A DNA stretch of 64,000 bases, taken from NCBI GenBank assembly GCA_040437565.1, contig JBDOQK010000003.1, positions 946,877-1,010,876 of the forward strand, given 5' to 3'. The number at the start of each line of letters is the position of its first letter. Within the stretch, counting starts at the first letter, position 1. Positions 1 through 10,299 of this stretch are shown in pieces. This DNA comes from Albugo candida (Eukaryota; Oomycota; Peronosporomycetes; Albuginales). A program made the position numbers and the translations under genes. The notes beneath the pieces are model-generated. The model did no database searches. It saw only the letters and a list, made by a program, of their open reading frames with translations, and was not told the DNA's origin.

Positions 1-374
1 AGTTGGTTTGATGTTTTTGGCACTAAAAAAGCAGGCTACGGTAAGAGCACATTCACTCCTCCCTTAAAAGGTCTCATCGTTCTTGTTGCTGACTATAGGT
101 GTAATTGGTGCCGCTGCATTCATTGCAGGAACAAGTGTGAGTATGACAATGGCAAATGTAGTGCTGGCAGCTTTACACACCGTATTTGTGTGCTTTGCCG
201 AGGTACGGTTGCTTTTTGCTGAAGTATTGCATGATATAATCGAAATTGCTATCTATTATGTAGGATCCTATTGCGTTGCAGCACAATCATCCGCGTGAAT
301 ACGAGGATTTGATTAGTGGATGGCGTCAATTCCACTCGGATGCGATCGATTCTGCTTTTGGCTCTACTGTTTAA
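1..374 (+). CDS. Choline transporter-like (SLC44/CTL) protein, C-terminal end
   Basis: Partial gene, cut by the left window edge. Splicing two short introns, 41-98 (58 bp, GTAAGA...TATAG) and 203-263 (61 bp), joins three exons into a frame ending in TAA at 372-374. The protein starts SWFDVFGTKKAGYG, then has a hydrophobic stretch with VIGAAAFIAGTSVSMTMANV, then LHTVFVCFAEDP, and a polar tail with REYEDLISGWRQ. The arrangement of a last membrane helix followed by 'FVCFAED' resembles the C-terminus of SLC44/CTL/PNS1 proteins ('LFLCFCED' in animals), which are multi-pass membrane proteins linked to choline transport. The family call rests on this tail only; splice sites and frame are seen directly. 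Confidence 0.62.
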
Positions 375-510
375 TCACCTCTAGGAAAGAACGATGACTT
401 GAGAAAAAATAGTGTTGAAACGATCGCTTTTGTTATGTTAAGAGCTGCGATAATGATTCATATCAATTCCTAGATACCAGTTTTGTATTTTTCATAAACA
501 TTATTGAAGA

Positions 511-845
511 ATGGTCAAGTCCCTGCGATTGGAAGCCACGCGATTTGGCATATATCTAGCGAGTATATCTGCTTGAGTTTATTCTTTGCGAATTTTACTT
601 ACCTGATTCATAATTGAGTTCCCGCCATTGCGAGCTTTGTCTACTCTCAACCAGATTGTATCCACTGGATCGTCACTCAGGTGAAACGTATTTGTTGGCA
701 GGATTCTCTTCCATCAAATAATTCGTTTCTTACTCGATAGTGGGAATATATAAGGTATCCTCCTCAGCAAATGAGTCGCGACGATTTTGAAAAAGCATTT
801 AGTAAACAAGTCGATCCGGCACAAGGAAAAAAAAGTGGCGACTAG
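511..845 (+). CDS. PET100: PET100-like cytochrome c oxidase assembly protein
   Basis: Three micro-exons: 511-562, 619-680 and 741-845, separated by introns of 56 and 60 bp with GT-AG ends. Spliced length is 219 nt, giving 72 residues. The N-terminus MVKSLRLEATRFGIYLAIPA is a single membrane segment, followed by IASFVYSQPD and WEYIRYPPQQ, then a charged tail ending KKSGD. A lone N-terminal membrane anchor, an F.Y.QP-like stretch and an aromatic '.YIRYPP' block are the layout of PET100, a small inner-mitochondrial-membrane protein that helps assemble complex IV. The gene is too fragmented to appear as one open frame. Its stop is only 22 bp before the next start codon. Confidence 0.7.
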
Positions 846-867
846 ATCAGTATATGAATATAGAAAT

Positions 868-1243
868 ATGATCCATCGAAATCTAGTGTCACAAATCTGC
901 TGCCTGTGCTTCTATCTATTGCTGGTCTTCATCCCTTGCATGCAGTCAGCATAAGGAGCTTGGAGATTCAAAGCAGATATATAGTTGCTAGTCCATCATC
1001 AATAGAAGACTGTGGTCGAGGTTGCGTTGTTATCTGCAAGCATTCGTTATCAGTCAAAGAGCATTCCAATACAAAGCTCCAGATTATGGAGCTGGACGAG
1101 CGTATGACACATCGGTACAAAAGCAAACGTTCTATAAGCAGCTTCATAGACTCTTCTTACGTGCTTCCTCTACAAACCTTAATGATCTTTTTATACATTG
1201 CGTATGCCGATTGCATGCGTTATATGATAAGTTAGATAGTTAG
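868..1243 (+). CDS. Small protein with hydrophobic N-terminus, function unknown
   Basis: Proposed two-exon gene: 868-944 and 1006-1243, with a 61-bp GT-AG intron whose length matches the neighbours. The spliced frame gives 104 residues. The start MIHRNLVSQICCLCFYLLLV is strongly hydrophobic, like a signal peptide or anchor. The rest is helical and basic, including QAFVISQRAFQYKAPDYGAG, and ends CVCRLHALYDKLDS. It sits tightly between PET100 (22 bp) and gamma carbonic anhydrase (25 bp) on the same strand, which supports a real gene. I do not recognise the family. Exon 2 is more secure than exon 1, because the donor (GTCAGC) is weak and another start is possible. Confidence 0.45.
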
Positions 1244-1268
1244 ATAACATTTTGAAATCCCTCAAATC

Positions 1269-2400
1269 ATGCTAAAGAATGGACTTGAGGCCATTGGGAA
1301 GAGTATCCGATCGTTCGGACAATCATTAGACCGCACAGGCGTGTTATTGGAGGGAAGTGCGTCATACACTGAACATTGTAAGTCTTTGTGCGCGATTTAG
1401 TTTGACTTGCAGGAACTCAGAAGTCGGCTGAGTGTAGTAAATCCCTCAACTCGATGCGTTAACAACGCCGGACGCCGACCAAAATTGGAAGCNNNNNNNN
1501 NNNNNNNNNNNNNNNNNNNNNNNNNNNNNNNNNNNNNNNNNNNNNNNNNNNNNNNNNNNNNNNNNNNNNNNNNNNNNNNNNNNNNNNNNNNNAATCATTA
1601 GACCGCACAGGCGTGTTATTGGAGGGAAGTGCGTCATACACTGAACATTGTAAGTCTTTGTGCGCGATTTAGTTTGACTTGCAGGAACTCAGAAGTCGGC
1701 TGAGTGTAGTAAATCCCTCAACTCGATGCGTTAACAACGCCGGACGCCGACCAAAATTGGAAGCAGCGGCGTTTATAGCACCTAATGCATCAGTCATTGG
1801 AGAAGTCAACGTCGGTAGCGGGAGCTCGGTCTGGTATGGGGCAACATTGCGAGGTAGGTCGACTAAACGCGTAGGAAAAAAGATGATCCTGATTCGATAC
1901 AATGTTTCTGTCAGGCGATATCAATCACATCACAATCGGAAACCATACAAATGTACTAGACGCTGCCATTATACACGTTGNNNNNNNNNNNNNNNNNNNN
2001 NNNNNNNNNNNNNNNNNNNNNNNNNNNNNNNNNNNNNNNNNNNNNNNNNNNNNNNNNNNNNNNNNNNNNNNNNNNNNNNNGATCTGTTGTCGAATCAGAA
2101 TCAATAGTAGCAGCAGGCTCAATTGTCACCTACGGAAAAGTAATTTTATCGGGACAATTGTGGTCAGGTGTACCAGCCCAATATGTACGAGATCTCACAA
2201 CCGAAGAGAAAGCATTCATCAAACAATCCGCGATAGAATATGCGGAGCTGTCTCTAATTCACGCGAAAGAATGCGAGAAATCGTTGGAAGAGATCGTTGC
2301 CGCAAATGAGCGATCAAAAATACTCGAGGAAATTGGAAAATTTGGACTCCCTGAAAAGGAGAAAGCTCAGCAAGAAATGGGGATGTTCTTTCGATACTAA
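1269..2400 (+). CDS. Gamma-class carbonic anhydrase-like protein (left-handed beta-helix)
   Basis: Exon 1 (1269-1377) reads MLKNGLEAIGKSIRSFGQSL...SASYTEH, the family's usual start before the beta-helix. The first intron (1378-1437, 60 bp) and part of exon 2 lie next to a 100-N gap and are repeated after it (1593-1764 copies 1321-1492), so the real path uses one copy. Exon 2 (1710-1853) has FIAPNASVIGEVNVGSGSSV and WYGATLRG, typical hexapeptide-repeat turns. A 61-bp intron (1854-1914) follows, then NHITIGNHTNVLDAAIIHV up to a second, real gap at 1981-2080 that hides the middle of the helix, where zinc-ligand histidines are expected. The C-terminal helix (SESIVAAGSIVTYGKVILSG to EMGMFFRY) is intact. 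In plants and protists these proteins are subunits of mitochondrial complex I. Confidence 0.85.
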
Positions 2401-2481
2401 AAAAGCTTTTGAGAATACACTCATCTTATTGTTTCTTTAAGGAGATATTGCAATCTCTCCTGGTTCAGGAAACTTGGGGCT

Positions 2482-3721
2482 TTAATACAATATTAGCTTG
2501 CAATCGTCTTGAGAAAGTTTCTTCATAAAATGATACCGAAGGAATTCCATTAAATCGAGCGACGTTTCTTTCAGATCCAAAATATTACAAACCTTCTGAT
2601 TCATGTGCATATCAATAATCAAGAAGGCTGTATTCTGCAATGATAAGCCACCTGATTCAACTAACTTTTTGACTCGTGCGGGTGTCCCGATCGCAATTGG
2701 AGAGTAGAATTTCTTNNNNNNNNNNNNNNNNNNNNNNNNNNNNNNNNNNNNNNNNNNNNNNNNNNNNNNNNNNNNNNNNNNNNNNNNNNNNNNNNNNNNN
2801 NNNNNNNNNNNNNNNTACAAACCTTCTGATTCATGTGCATATCAATAATCAAGAAGGCTGTATTCTGCAATGATAAGCCACCTGATTCAACTAACTTTTT
2901 GACTCGTGCGGGTGTCCCGATCGCAATTGGAGAGTAGAATTTCTTCAGTTGCCACTCTTGCTGCTCAATTTTCGTATGGCGAGAGAACAATTTTGCTTTG
3001 CGGCATTTGAAAGCGGCTAGATTCCTGATATACTTTGGTTTGGCGATTATGTTCATGGTAGCGGAAATAATGACACTTACTTGGTCACGACAATAACGCG
3101 TTCTGCAGATGAGCACATAATTAGCACAAGCGGGCTTTTCTCTGGATTCTTCTTCCTTAGTCGCAACTTCCAGTCTGGAATGATATGGCGAATGTATAAA
3201 GGTAGAGTCTGGAGAGTGTGTTTACCAAGGTTTGGTAGTTCAAGAACATTTGATTCTGAGTCATTCATAACAGTGAGATATTTTGTATACACAGAAGCGG
3301 TGCTGAGTACCTTGGATAGCGTCAGCCAGCTCGATATCGGACATATTTCCACCATGGTACTTATTGTACGCCTGCGAGATGACATCGTAAACTTGACGGT
3401 GACTCATACGATGCAATGCCATACAGCGGGTACTTGAATTTTTCTTCAGTGAAATTTTTTGATTAGAGAACAAAATCTTGGTAAGGGTTCTCTTACATGC
3501 AGCTTTTGACGTTTGTTGGAGACATCCGTTTGTGTATGATCTTCCACTTCAGCATTTCGAGGACGTTTTATAACGCCAGATATATCTCCATCTTCCTCAT
3601 CTTCTACATTATCGTCACCACTAAGCGCCACTATACTGCTGCTGTCTAACATTGCCATCGATGTCCTCGTCCAATTCTCATCGAGAAGATCATCATTCAC
3701 TACTGGATGATCACTGGCCAT
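2482..3721 (-). CDS. CMSS1: CMSS1/Cms1-like ribosome-biogenesis protein
   Basis: Four exons on the minus strand: 3721-3497, 3443-3311, 3255-3081 and 3024 to the stop at 2482; introns are 53, 55 and 56 bp. The N-terminal exon is acidic (GDDNVEDEEDGDISG) with a nuclear-type basic run. Exon 3 holds SPLVLIMCSSAERVIVVTK and exon 4 KFYSPIAIGTPARVKKLVES and LSLQNTAFLIIDMHMNQKV, the degenerate DEAD-helicase-like blocks of the Cms1 family, which acts in small ribosomal subunit maturation. The last exon is interrupted by a gap (2716-2815) whose flanks are copies of each other (2586-2715 and 2816-2945), so the gap is an artefact and the exon is continuous. It ends 81 bp from the convergent carbonic anhydrase gene. 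Confidence 0.8.
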
Positions 3722-4308
3722 CGTAATTTCTAAATACCTTTGATATATAATAGTTTCAGACTTTTCAACTTGTCNNNNNNNNNNNNNNNNNNNNNNNNNN
3801 NNNNNNNNNNNNNNNNNNNNNNNNNNNNNNNNNNNNNNNNNNNNNNNNNNNNNNNNNNNNNNNNNNNNNNNNNNATATAATAGTTTCAGACTTTTCAACT
3901 TGTCAGTTGTGCGTTATGATATAATATAATCAAGTCTGCGATCATTGCTCCGTTGATACGATGTACTGCGACTTGTTTTGCTCGATTTTATGCTTTATTT
4001 TGTGTCTCTCGAAATCGCCATAGGTTTCCAATGTATACTGGGAAGAATTACGATGGGCTCGTGTGAAATGTCTCAAATAATCAGTGTTTTTGCTTGTTCT
4101 CTACACCGGTTGCCATACTGAAAGGGAAATCAGTGCCACCCGCATCAAGCCTTTTAAGACAAAGTGGGCACAGACTTATCAAAGCGTGAACGGTGACTTG
4201 CAACACAGAAGAACGACTAGGTCATTTGATTTACTGCATGATTGATATACCTATATATCTTTCTGGCTCAATCTCTCACCAACTTACCGTCGGATTCAAT
4301 AACTTCCA
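3722..4308. other. Spacer between CMSS1 and DHX37
   Basis: About 590 bp including a gap at 3775-3874. The bases just before and just after the gap are the same short sequence, so little or nothing is really missing. It should contain the CMSS1 promoter and the DHX37 3' end. I see no further gene. Confidence 0.5.
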
Positions 4309-7220
4309 TTAATTGATATCTTTGTCTCCTACGACATGGCGCCATTCACAAGCCAATTTCTGGTCCATTGGCTCTTTGAGCCAAAATTGTATTTCAGGAA
4401 GAAGAAAAGTCTGATGTTCCTCTTCAACCCAAACCTTTTTCAATTCCGCTCGTGAACGAATGTTTCTCCTTTGTAGCGCCAACGGAAGTTTTTGTATCTT
4501 TGCTTCAAACTTTTGACGCAACAGCAACATGGACGCGTATTTGAGATGACTGCTGAAACGAGCCAAATACGGTATAATCTTCCCATCAAGTAGCAATTTC
4601 GCGAGCCAGCGGTAAAAGTCGGCCTCTGTCTTGGAATGTATCGGANNNNNNNNNNNNNNNNNNNNNNNNNNNNNNNNNNNNNNNNNNNNNNNNNNNNNNN
4701 NNNNNNNNNNNNNNNNNNNNNNNNNNNNNNNNNNNNNNNNNNNNNAGCCAGAATTGTATTTCAGGAAGAAGAAAACTCTGATGATCCTCTTCAACCCAAA
4801 CCTTCTTCAATTCCGCTCGTGAACGACTGTTTCTCCTTTGTAGCGCCAACGGAAGACTTTGTATCTTTGCTTCAAACTTTTGACGCAACAGCAACATGGA
4901 CGCGTATTTGAGATGACTGCTGAAACGAGCCAAATACGGTATAATCTTCCCATCAAGTAGCAATTTCGCGAGCCAGCGGTAAAAGTCGGCCTCTGTCTTG
5001 GAATGTATCGGATATGGGATCTTAGTCGTCGGAAGCGTCCACGCGAACTTCCCATAATGAGGATGGATATAACAGTCGACTCGATCAGACTGAGCGTTAT
5101 ATTCCGGTTTTGGCTCATCCAAGATCTCAGAGAAGCTGCAGAGAGTGGTGCCGAGTCCGATAGAACCGAGCCAAGACGCCTCGATAACCGTCACATTATT
5201 CATGTACGCTCGAGTTGTCCGAGTGATTTGCTGATAGACCACATACTCTGGAAGTTTGCTCGCATTTGCTGTGAATACATGGGAATGTGGATGGATGTAA
5301 ATGGGTTCTTTCACGTCGCCCGTGCACGCTACATACGCACAATTCCTCTCAAACTTGGATCCTTCTTCAACCATTCCACGAGGAGCGCGACGAGCCACGT
5401 GATCCATAAAGCCAGCTGCAATGATTTGACGTAAGACGTCTTCAGTCGGTAAAGACGGAGGGTCTAAATATGGCGATAAGGTGATTTTTGTGAATGATTC
5501 GTCTTCAGCATATAACGTATTGACAATGCGTGTGAGTTGTTGCCGAAGTTGCAGCATTTGACTCATTATCTTTTCATGAAGAAAGTTCTCTTTGCAATAC
5601 GATGAGCTACAGCCTCCGTACGCGTACGCGCCAGCAGCACGCAGAAAGCTCAAGAGATCGCTTTGAGTATTGGCCCATTGCAGTCGACGTCTCAACGTAT
5701 CAGCTTTGTGCCACTCTGCTGTCATCTCATCGATATGCTTCTCACTTTCTTCTTCCGATGTCGTAACAAAAGGAGAGTGACCTGACAAGCCTGCAACGAT
5801 AGCGATTGTATACTCCAACACACCCATTTCTTTCGCTACTAGAAGCATTTTGGCAAAGCGAGCGGTGACTGGAAATTGCACGAGAAGTTGTCCCAGACGA
5901 GTGATTTCTTCTTTCGCGGAATCTTCTGTTTGCTGGACACTTATTGCGCCCAAATACTCGAGAGTTTGAATGGCTTTGACGAATGCGTGGCGATCAGGCG
6001 GCGTTGGAAATGGGAATTTTGAGATGGTATGGATGCCCATTGCCTTCATCTGCAACACAATCTCTTCAATCGGATGGCAGAGAATTTCAGGAGGTGTGAA
6101 TTTCGAAAAATCAGTATCGTACACTGCCGAAGAATACAAACGATAGCAGTGGCCTGGTCCTGTTCGTCCTGCTCGACCTGCGCGTTGATCGGCGCTCGCT
6201 TTAGAAATCCATTGGATCTGAAAATTAGAGATTCCGTTTTCCAAATTGTAAACCCGAGTTTTCGTACGCCCAGCATCCACAACGTATTTGATATTTGGTA
6301 TGGTCAATGAGGTTTCTGCGATATCTGTCGCGATAACAACCAAACGGTGGTGTTCCGGTGGTTCATCGAATACTCGCATTTGCTCATTTGTTGGCAGCAA
6401 AGAGTATAATGGTAACGCGTGCATATAAGGGACTGCTAGTGAATCGTTTGCATCCCGATCCGAGTCGATCTGTGAGCCGTGATCAGAATCATACTGCTCC
6501 GCCTCTTCACCTGTTTCGATATCGACATCTTCTTCGGCATCGTCGTGTTCCAGTGGGACATACTCTGCATCTCCAGACAAGGATTTTGTCACTTTGCGAG
6601 GACCCTTGAAAGTTTCCACTCGTTTGGATTCCTGGCTTCCATACGCTTGGTGGAGTTTGCGCACAAGCTGCATAATCTCTTGTTGTCCGGTTAGAAAGAC
6701 CAAAATGCCACCTTCCGGCAATTTGTTATGAATTCGGACAACTTTCTTAAACGCTGCTTCAACGTACTTTTCCAATTCCGTGTGTTTACTGAAATGTACT
6801 GTGACCGGATATTGTCGTGCTTCGATCCTTAGCACTGGCGGTGGAGATGGGAACAATACCGTGTTGTTTGTGAAATCCTCCACACGCAATGTTGCAGACA
6901 TAATGACCAGTTTGAGCGGCTTCAAAAGCTTTTGTATCCCCCCAAACTCATTCTTTCCTTCTACTGTCAATGCTCGGTACTCTTCCAGTTCTTCTAGCGC
7001 CAATTTTGATCGAAAGGGAACGATACGACTCAGCAGTCCGATCAGAATATCTGTATTGATATTGCGTTCATGAGCTTCGTCAAGAATGATGATGGAATAC
7101 TGACGGAGAAGAAAGTCCTGTTGTATTTCTTTCAGAAGAATACCGTCCGTCATGAATTTGATTCGTGTCGAGTTTGCAAAATGACTGGAATCATACCGAA
7201 TTTGGTACCCAACTTGGCCG
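4309..7220 (-). CDS. DHX37: DEAH-box RNA helicase, DHX37/Ecm16 (Dhr1) type, N-terminus missing
   Basis: The frame runs from the gap at 7221-7320 down to a stop at 4309-4311. Visible in order: GYQIRYD and RIKFMTDGILLKE (motif Ib region), ILDEAHERN (motif II), IMSATL (III), GGILVFLTGQQE (IV), VIATDIAETSLTIPN (V), QRAGRAGRTGPGHCYRLYS (VI), then HA2 and OB-fold parts with YIHPHSHVF. This is the whole DEAH core except motifs I and Ia (GxGKT, TQPRR), which fall in the gap. An acidic insert (VPLEHDDAEEDVDIETGEE) before motif V is usual for Ecm16/DHX37, the U3 snoRNP helicase of ribosome assembly. A second gap (4646-4745) has duplicated flanks with seven base differences, so 4309-4645 and 4746-5018 overlap as two versions of one C-terminus. 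Confidence 0.88.
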
Positions 7221-7320
7221 NNNNNNNNNNNNNNNNNNNNNNNNNNNNNNNNNNNNNNNNNNNNNNNNNNNNNNNNNNNNNNNNNNNNNNNNNNNNNNNN
7301 NNNNNNNNNNNNNNNNNNNN

Positions 7321-7836
7321 TCAACAAGCATAGGTCATTGATGTTGAGAGTATGCGTGTCTGTAAGCACACCTTTACAATCAACTGCGAAGTTCCTTGCT
7401 GTCGCATTGTCAGGAATATGCGTATTGCATGCGAGATTCTCACATTCAGGTTTCATCCATTTTGACTCGCATTGGTATCTACACAATAAAGCACCACTGC
7501 AACCAGTAATACGCATTCCTACCTGTATACCAAGAGCCTCTGCTCGAACAAGACTGTATTGAGTCATGACGAATTCTTTGTTTACAGAGACCCAGTAATT
7601 GAGACAGTAACGTGGGAGGACCACCGGAAGTAGACGATCTGATTATTGACCATACGAATATGAAATGGAGCAGCATATGCACTACTGAAGATGATGAACG
7701 AAGGCATACCTGAAGTGAATCCTAGCGAGAAAGACATAACAGCCTTATGGCCGTTTACAACAATCATCAAATTGAATGACATAGACCACGGAAACAGTAA
7801 CTCTAACGAGCCAGCGGTAAAAAGCAAGCAGAGCAT
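7321..7836 (-). CDS. Cysteine-rich protein with weak sushi-like pattern, partial
   Basis: On the far side of the helicase gap the minus strand encodes something that is not helicase, although the frame happens to run through the Ns. A likely exon starts at 7836 (MLCLLFTAGSLELLFPW), splices over a roughly 70-bp GT-AG intron (about 7640-7710), and continues VVLPRYCLNYWVSVNKEFV into a Cys-rich stretch with CSGALLCRYQCESKWMKPEC and CENLACNTHIPDNA, ending at the gap. The spacing W-x2-P-x-C and paired Cys recall sushi/CCP modules of secreted proteins. The family call is weak; the coding nature is moderately supported by Cys spacing and continuity. Confidence 0.35.
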
Positions 7837-9014
7837 TGTAATAATCTTACTTCAACCTGGAAAATGAAAGCATCATGCCGAAATTTTGATTGATCAGATT
7901 GAATATAATTATTAGCTCTATGGTATCGACTACGAAATTTGAGACACTGAAACAAGACAGATAAAGTAGGAGCACTTGTTCGACGTATCAAGGTTGTCGT
8001 GGTGTAACGACATCCCTACTGTTTCCAAAATAGACTGAGAAACGGCCCAAAATTTCTTAAAAAAGGCGCGTGAAGTAGATCAATAACAAGCAAGTGTTGA
8101 GCTTGAAACAGTCTATTCGGTGACATTATGCTTTGCAGGAAGAGCTGGAAGTATATTTGAATGTGGGGTGTACTTATGAGAGTATTTTACAGAAGGTCTT
8201 GGTATATAAGAGGTGGTCGTGTAACCAGCAGACCATAATAAAATGGGGATGACCACTGCAATGAAGCTTTAAGTGTGACATCAGGAAGAATTAGTGCTCA
8301 TGCTAATAGCATCTTATTGCCAGATCTTAATCGTTCTCAAAAGTGGTATTTGATTTACGGTTAGTTTGTTCAGCGCTTTTGAATGAACATACTGAAGCTA
8401 ATGCGCTTCTGCAGGAGCTGTTTGAATATTTCGAGTCACATGAGTCACATGAGGACTATTCCCCGGGAGGAGCTAATCGTAAATTGTGGCCCAAAGGTTC
8501 CCAATCTCCCCTGGGCAATTGACAGTCGAGCCATGCTAAAAAATATGCTTTATGGGCGTGTGATCCAGGTTCGGCTACGGACACGTGAGAGAAATTGTCA
8601 GAAGCTAGGATGCAAAAAGGCTCTAGCTCCTTACATAAATGTTTGCCGGGAGACACTCTCAAATGTTNNNNNNNNNNNNNNNNNNNNNNNNNNNNNNNNN
8701 NNNNNNNNNNNNNNNNNNNNNNNNNNNNNNNNNNNNNNNNNNNNNNNNNNNNNNNNNNNNNNNNNNNTGAACATACTGAAGCTAATGCGCTTCTGCAGGA
8801 GCTGTTTGAATATTTCGAGTCACATGAGTCACATGAGGACTATTCCCCGGGAGGAGCTAATCGTAAATTGTGGCCCAAAGGTTCCCAATCTCCCCTGGGC
8901 AATTGACAGTCGAGCCATGCTAAAAAATATGCTTTATGGGCGTGTGATCCAGGTTCGGCTACGGACACGTGAGAGAAATTGTCAGAAGCTAGGATGCAAA
9001 AAGGCTCTAGCTCC
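7837..9014. other. Low-information stretch with gap-flank duplication
   Basis: No gene is convincingly visible. 8382-8667 is repeated at 8768-9053 on either side of the gap 8668-8767, so any open frame crossing this gap is an artefact. A possible upstream exon of the cysteine-rich gene could lie near 7850-7990 on the minus strand. Confidence 0.4.
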
Positions 9015-9293
9015 TTACATAAATGTTTGCCGGGAGACACTCTCAAATGTTGATAAGTTGCACGCAACTTCAGCCGAAACATCACGCGGTCGTGGGGCTG
9101 TATTTTCTCCGAGCATTTCCTTGCGAAGTTCGAGGAAGTTCTTACGTCCTCCGAGTACGGCGTCGGCGTAGGCTCTAAACATTCCAAAAGTTTCTGGTAG
9201 ATCTGAAGGCGCCCCCATCACTGAATGCTGTCCATACGAGTCGAGCAGAACGACTGCAGCAATTGAGAAATTCATAGGTGTGATACGAACCAT
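9015..9293 (-). CDS. Candidate small secreted protein, 92 residues
   Basis: The minus frame from ATG at 9293 to a stop at 9015 gives MVRITPMNFSIAAVVLLDSY, a short hydrophobic core like a weak signal peptide, then PSDLPETFGMFRAYADAVLG and a charged helix. It is followed by a GTAAGG donor, so the true gene may be spliced onward. The 3' third lies in the sequence duplicated around the gap at 8668-8767. There is no family match I can name. Confidence 0.3.
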   Translation of the reverse strand: MVRITPMNFSIAAVVLLDSYGQHSVMGAPSDLPETFGMFRAYADAVLGGRKNFLELRKEMLGENTAPRPRDVSAEVACNLSTFESVSRQTFM

Positions 9294-9739
9294 TCGGATA
9301 GTTGGTTTAGTGTGGGTAGTCGAGAGTATATTTGAAAGTGAAAGCACTCTTGCTGCCAAGTTTGATTTCCCGCAGGAGGATTGCGTCTGACGTGCGAGGG
9401 TGTTTCACCTGTGGAAATTTTAAGAGCAAATACGGGAAACATGTGTAGCATCGTCTACGCAGGTTAGGGTGAAGGCTACAACGTTTTACAACTTTGCTTA
9501 AAAGCTGGAGAGGCAATGGAGTGTAGTGAATCTCTGCTGAATAATGAATGTGAAAAAAAGATTTTTTTCCATGAAAAAGGACACAATTGCAAAGTCGAAA
9601 GCATGAATCAAACCGAAGAGTAAGAGATTTCTCGATTGAAAATTGCAAACGTGCCGCAGCGTGCTGAAGTCAACTTTGACTCACAGATAAACTCCAGCAC
9701 ATTCTCCTCAACTTTTTGATCTAATGCAACGCTTCTCCC

Positions 9740-10200
9740 TCATTTTTATGGTAAAGGTCAACGTATGCTCCTTAGTCTTTTGATAAATTTAACGCTTTTT
9801 GCTGCTTTCCTGCTAAAGTCCAACAAATTCTCCTTTGTTTTCTGATAAAATCCAACGATGTTCCTCACTTTCCCGATGAACTCCAGTAAATTCTCCTTGG
9901 TTTTCTGATAAAATTCAACGCTTTTTGCTGCTTTCCTGCTAAAGNNNNNNNNNNNNNNNNNNNNNNNNNNNNNNNNNNNNNNNNNNNNNNNNNNNNNNNN
10001 NNNNNNNNNNNNNNNNNNNNNNNNNNNNNNNNNNNNNNNNNNNNCATATTCTCCTTTGTTTTCTGATAAAATCCAACGAAGTTCCTCACTTCCCCGATGA
10101 ACTCCAGTAAATTCTCCTTGGTTTTCTGATAAAATTCAACGCTTTTTGCTGCTTTCCTGCTAAAGTCCAACATATTCTCCTTTGTTTTCTGATAGAAACC
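9740..10200 (-). repeat. 63-bp minisatellite encoding a 21-residue helical repeat
   Basis: On the minus strand tandem units of 63 bp encode 21 residues each, alternating SVEFYQKTKENLLEFIGEVR and VGFYQKTKENMLDFSRKAAK types. Five units are visible around a gap at 9945-10044; the gap flanks are themselves repeat units, so the copy number is unknown. Units towards 9740 become degenerate and lose frame. Because 63 is a multiple of 3, two minus frames stay open; the YQKTKEN frame looks protein-like, with three heptads of alternating hydrophobic and charged residues. No start codon or first exon could be placed with confidence. It may be a decayed secreted or coiled-coil repeat protein. Confidence 0.6.
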
Positions 10201-10299
10201 AACACTGTTCCCTCCTTACGAGATGAAATTTGAAACCTGCTTACCGCAATTCTGATGATATTAAGTGCTGTTCCTGCTCCTGACAAACTAGAGCGCATG

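Noticed and set aside
1321-1764. Direct repeats with spacer, resembling a repeat array
   Set aside because: Only two copies, with 100 Ns between; an unmerged contig overlap in a eukaryotic gene.
4586-7624. A single 1012-residue protein starting at 7624
   Set aside because: The first 100 residues lie beyond a gap and have no helicase character; the frame passes through the Ns only by chance.
8383-9171. A 262-residue plus-strand protein with an internal repeat
   Set aside because: The repeat is the same sequence on both sides of an assembly gap; the frame through the gap is artificial.
10086-10298. IRKPRRIYWSSSGK repeat frame as the true repeat protein
   Set aside because: It is the alternative open frame of the 63-bp repeat; the YQKTKEN frame has more natural composition and heptad spacing.
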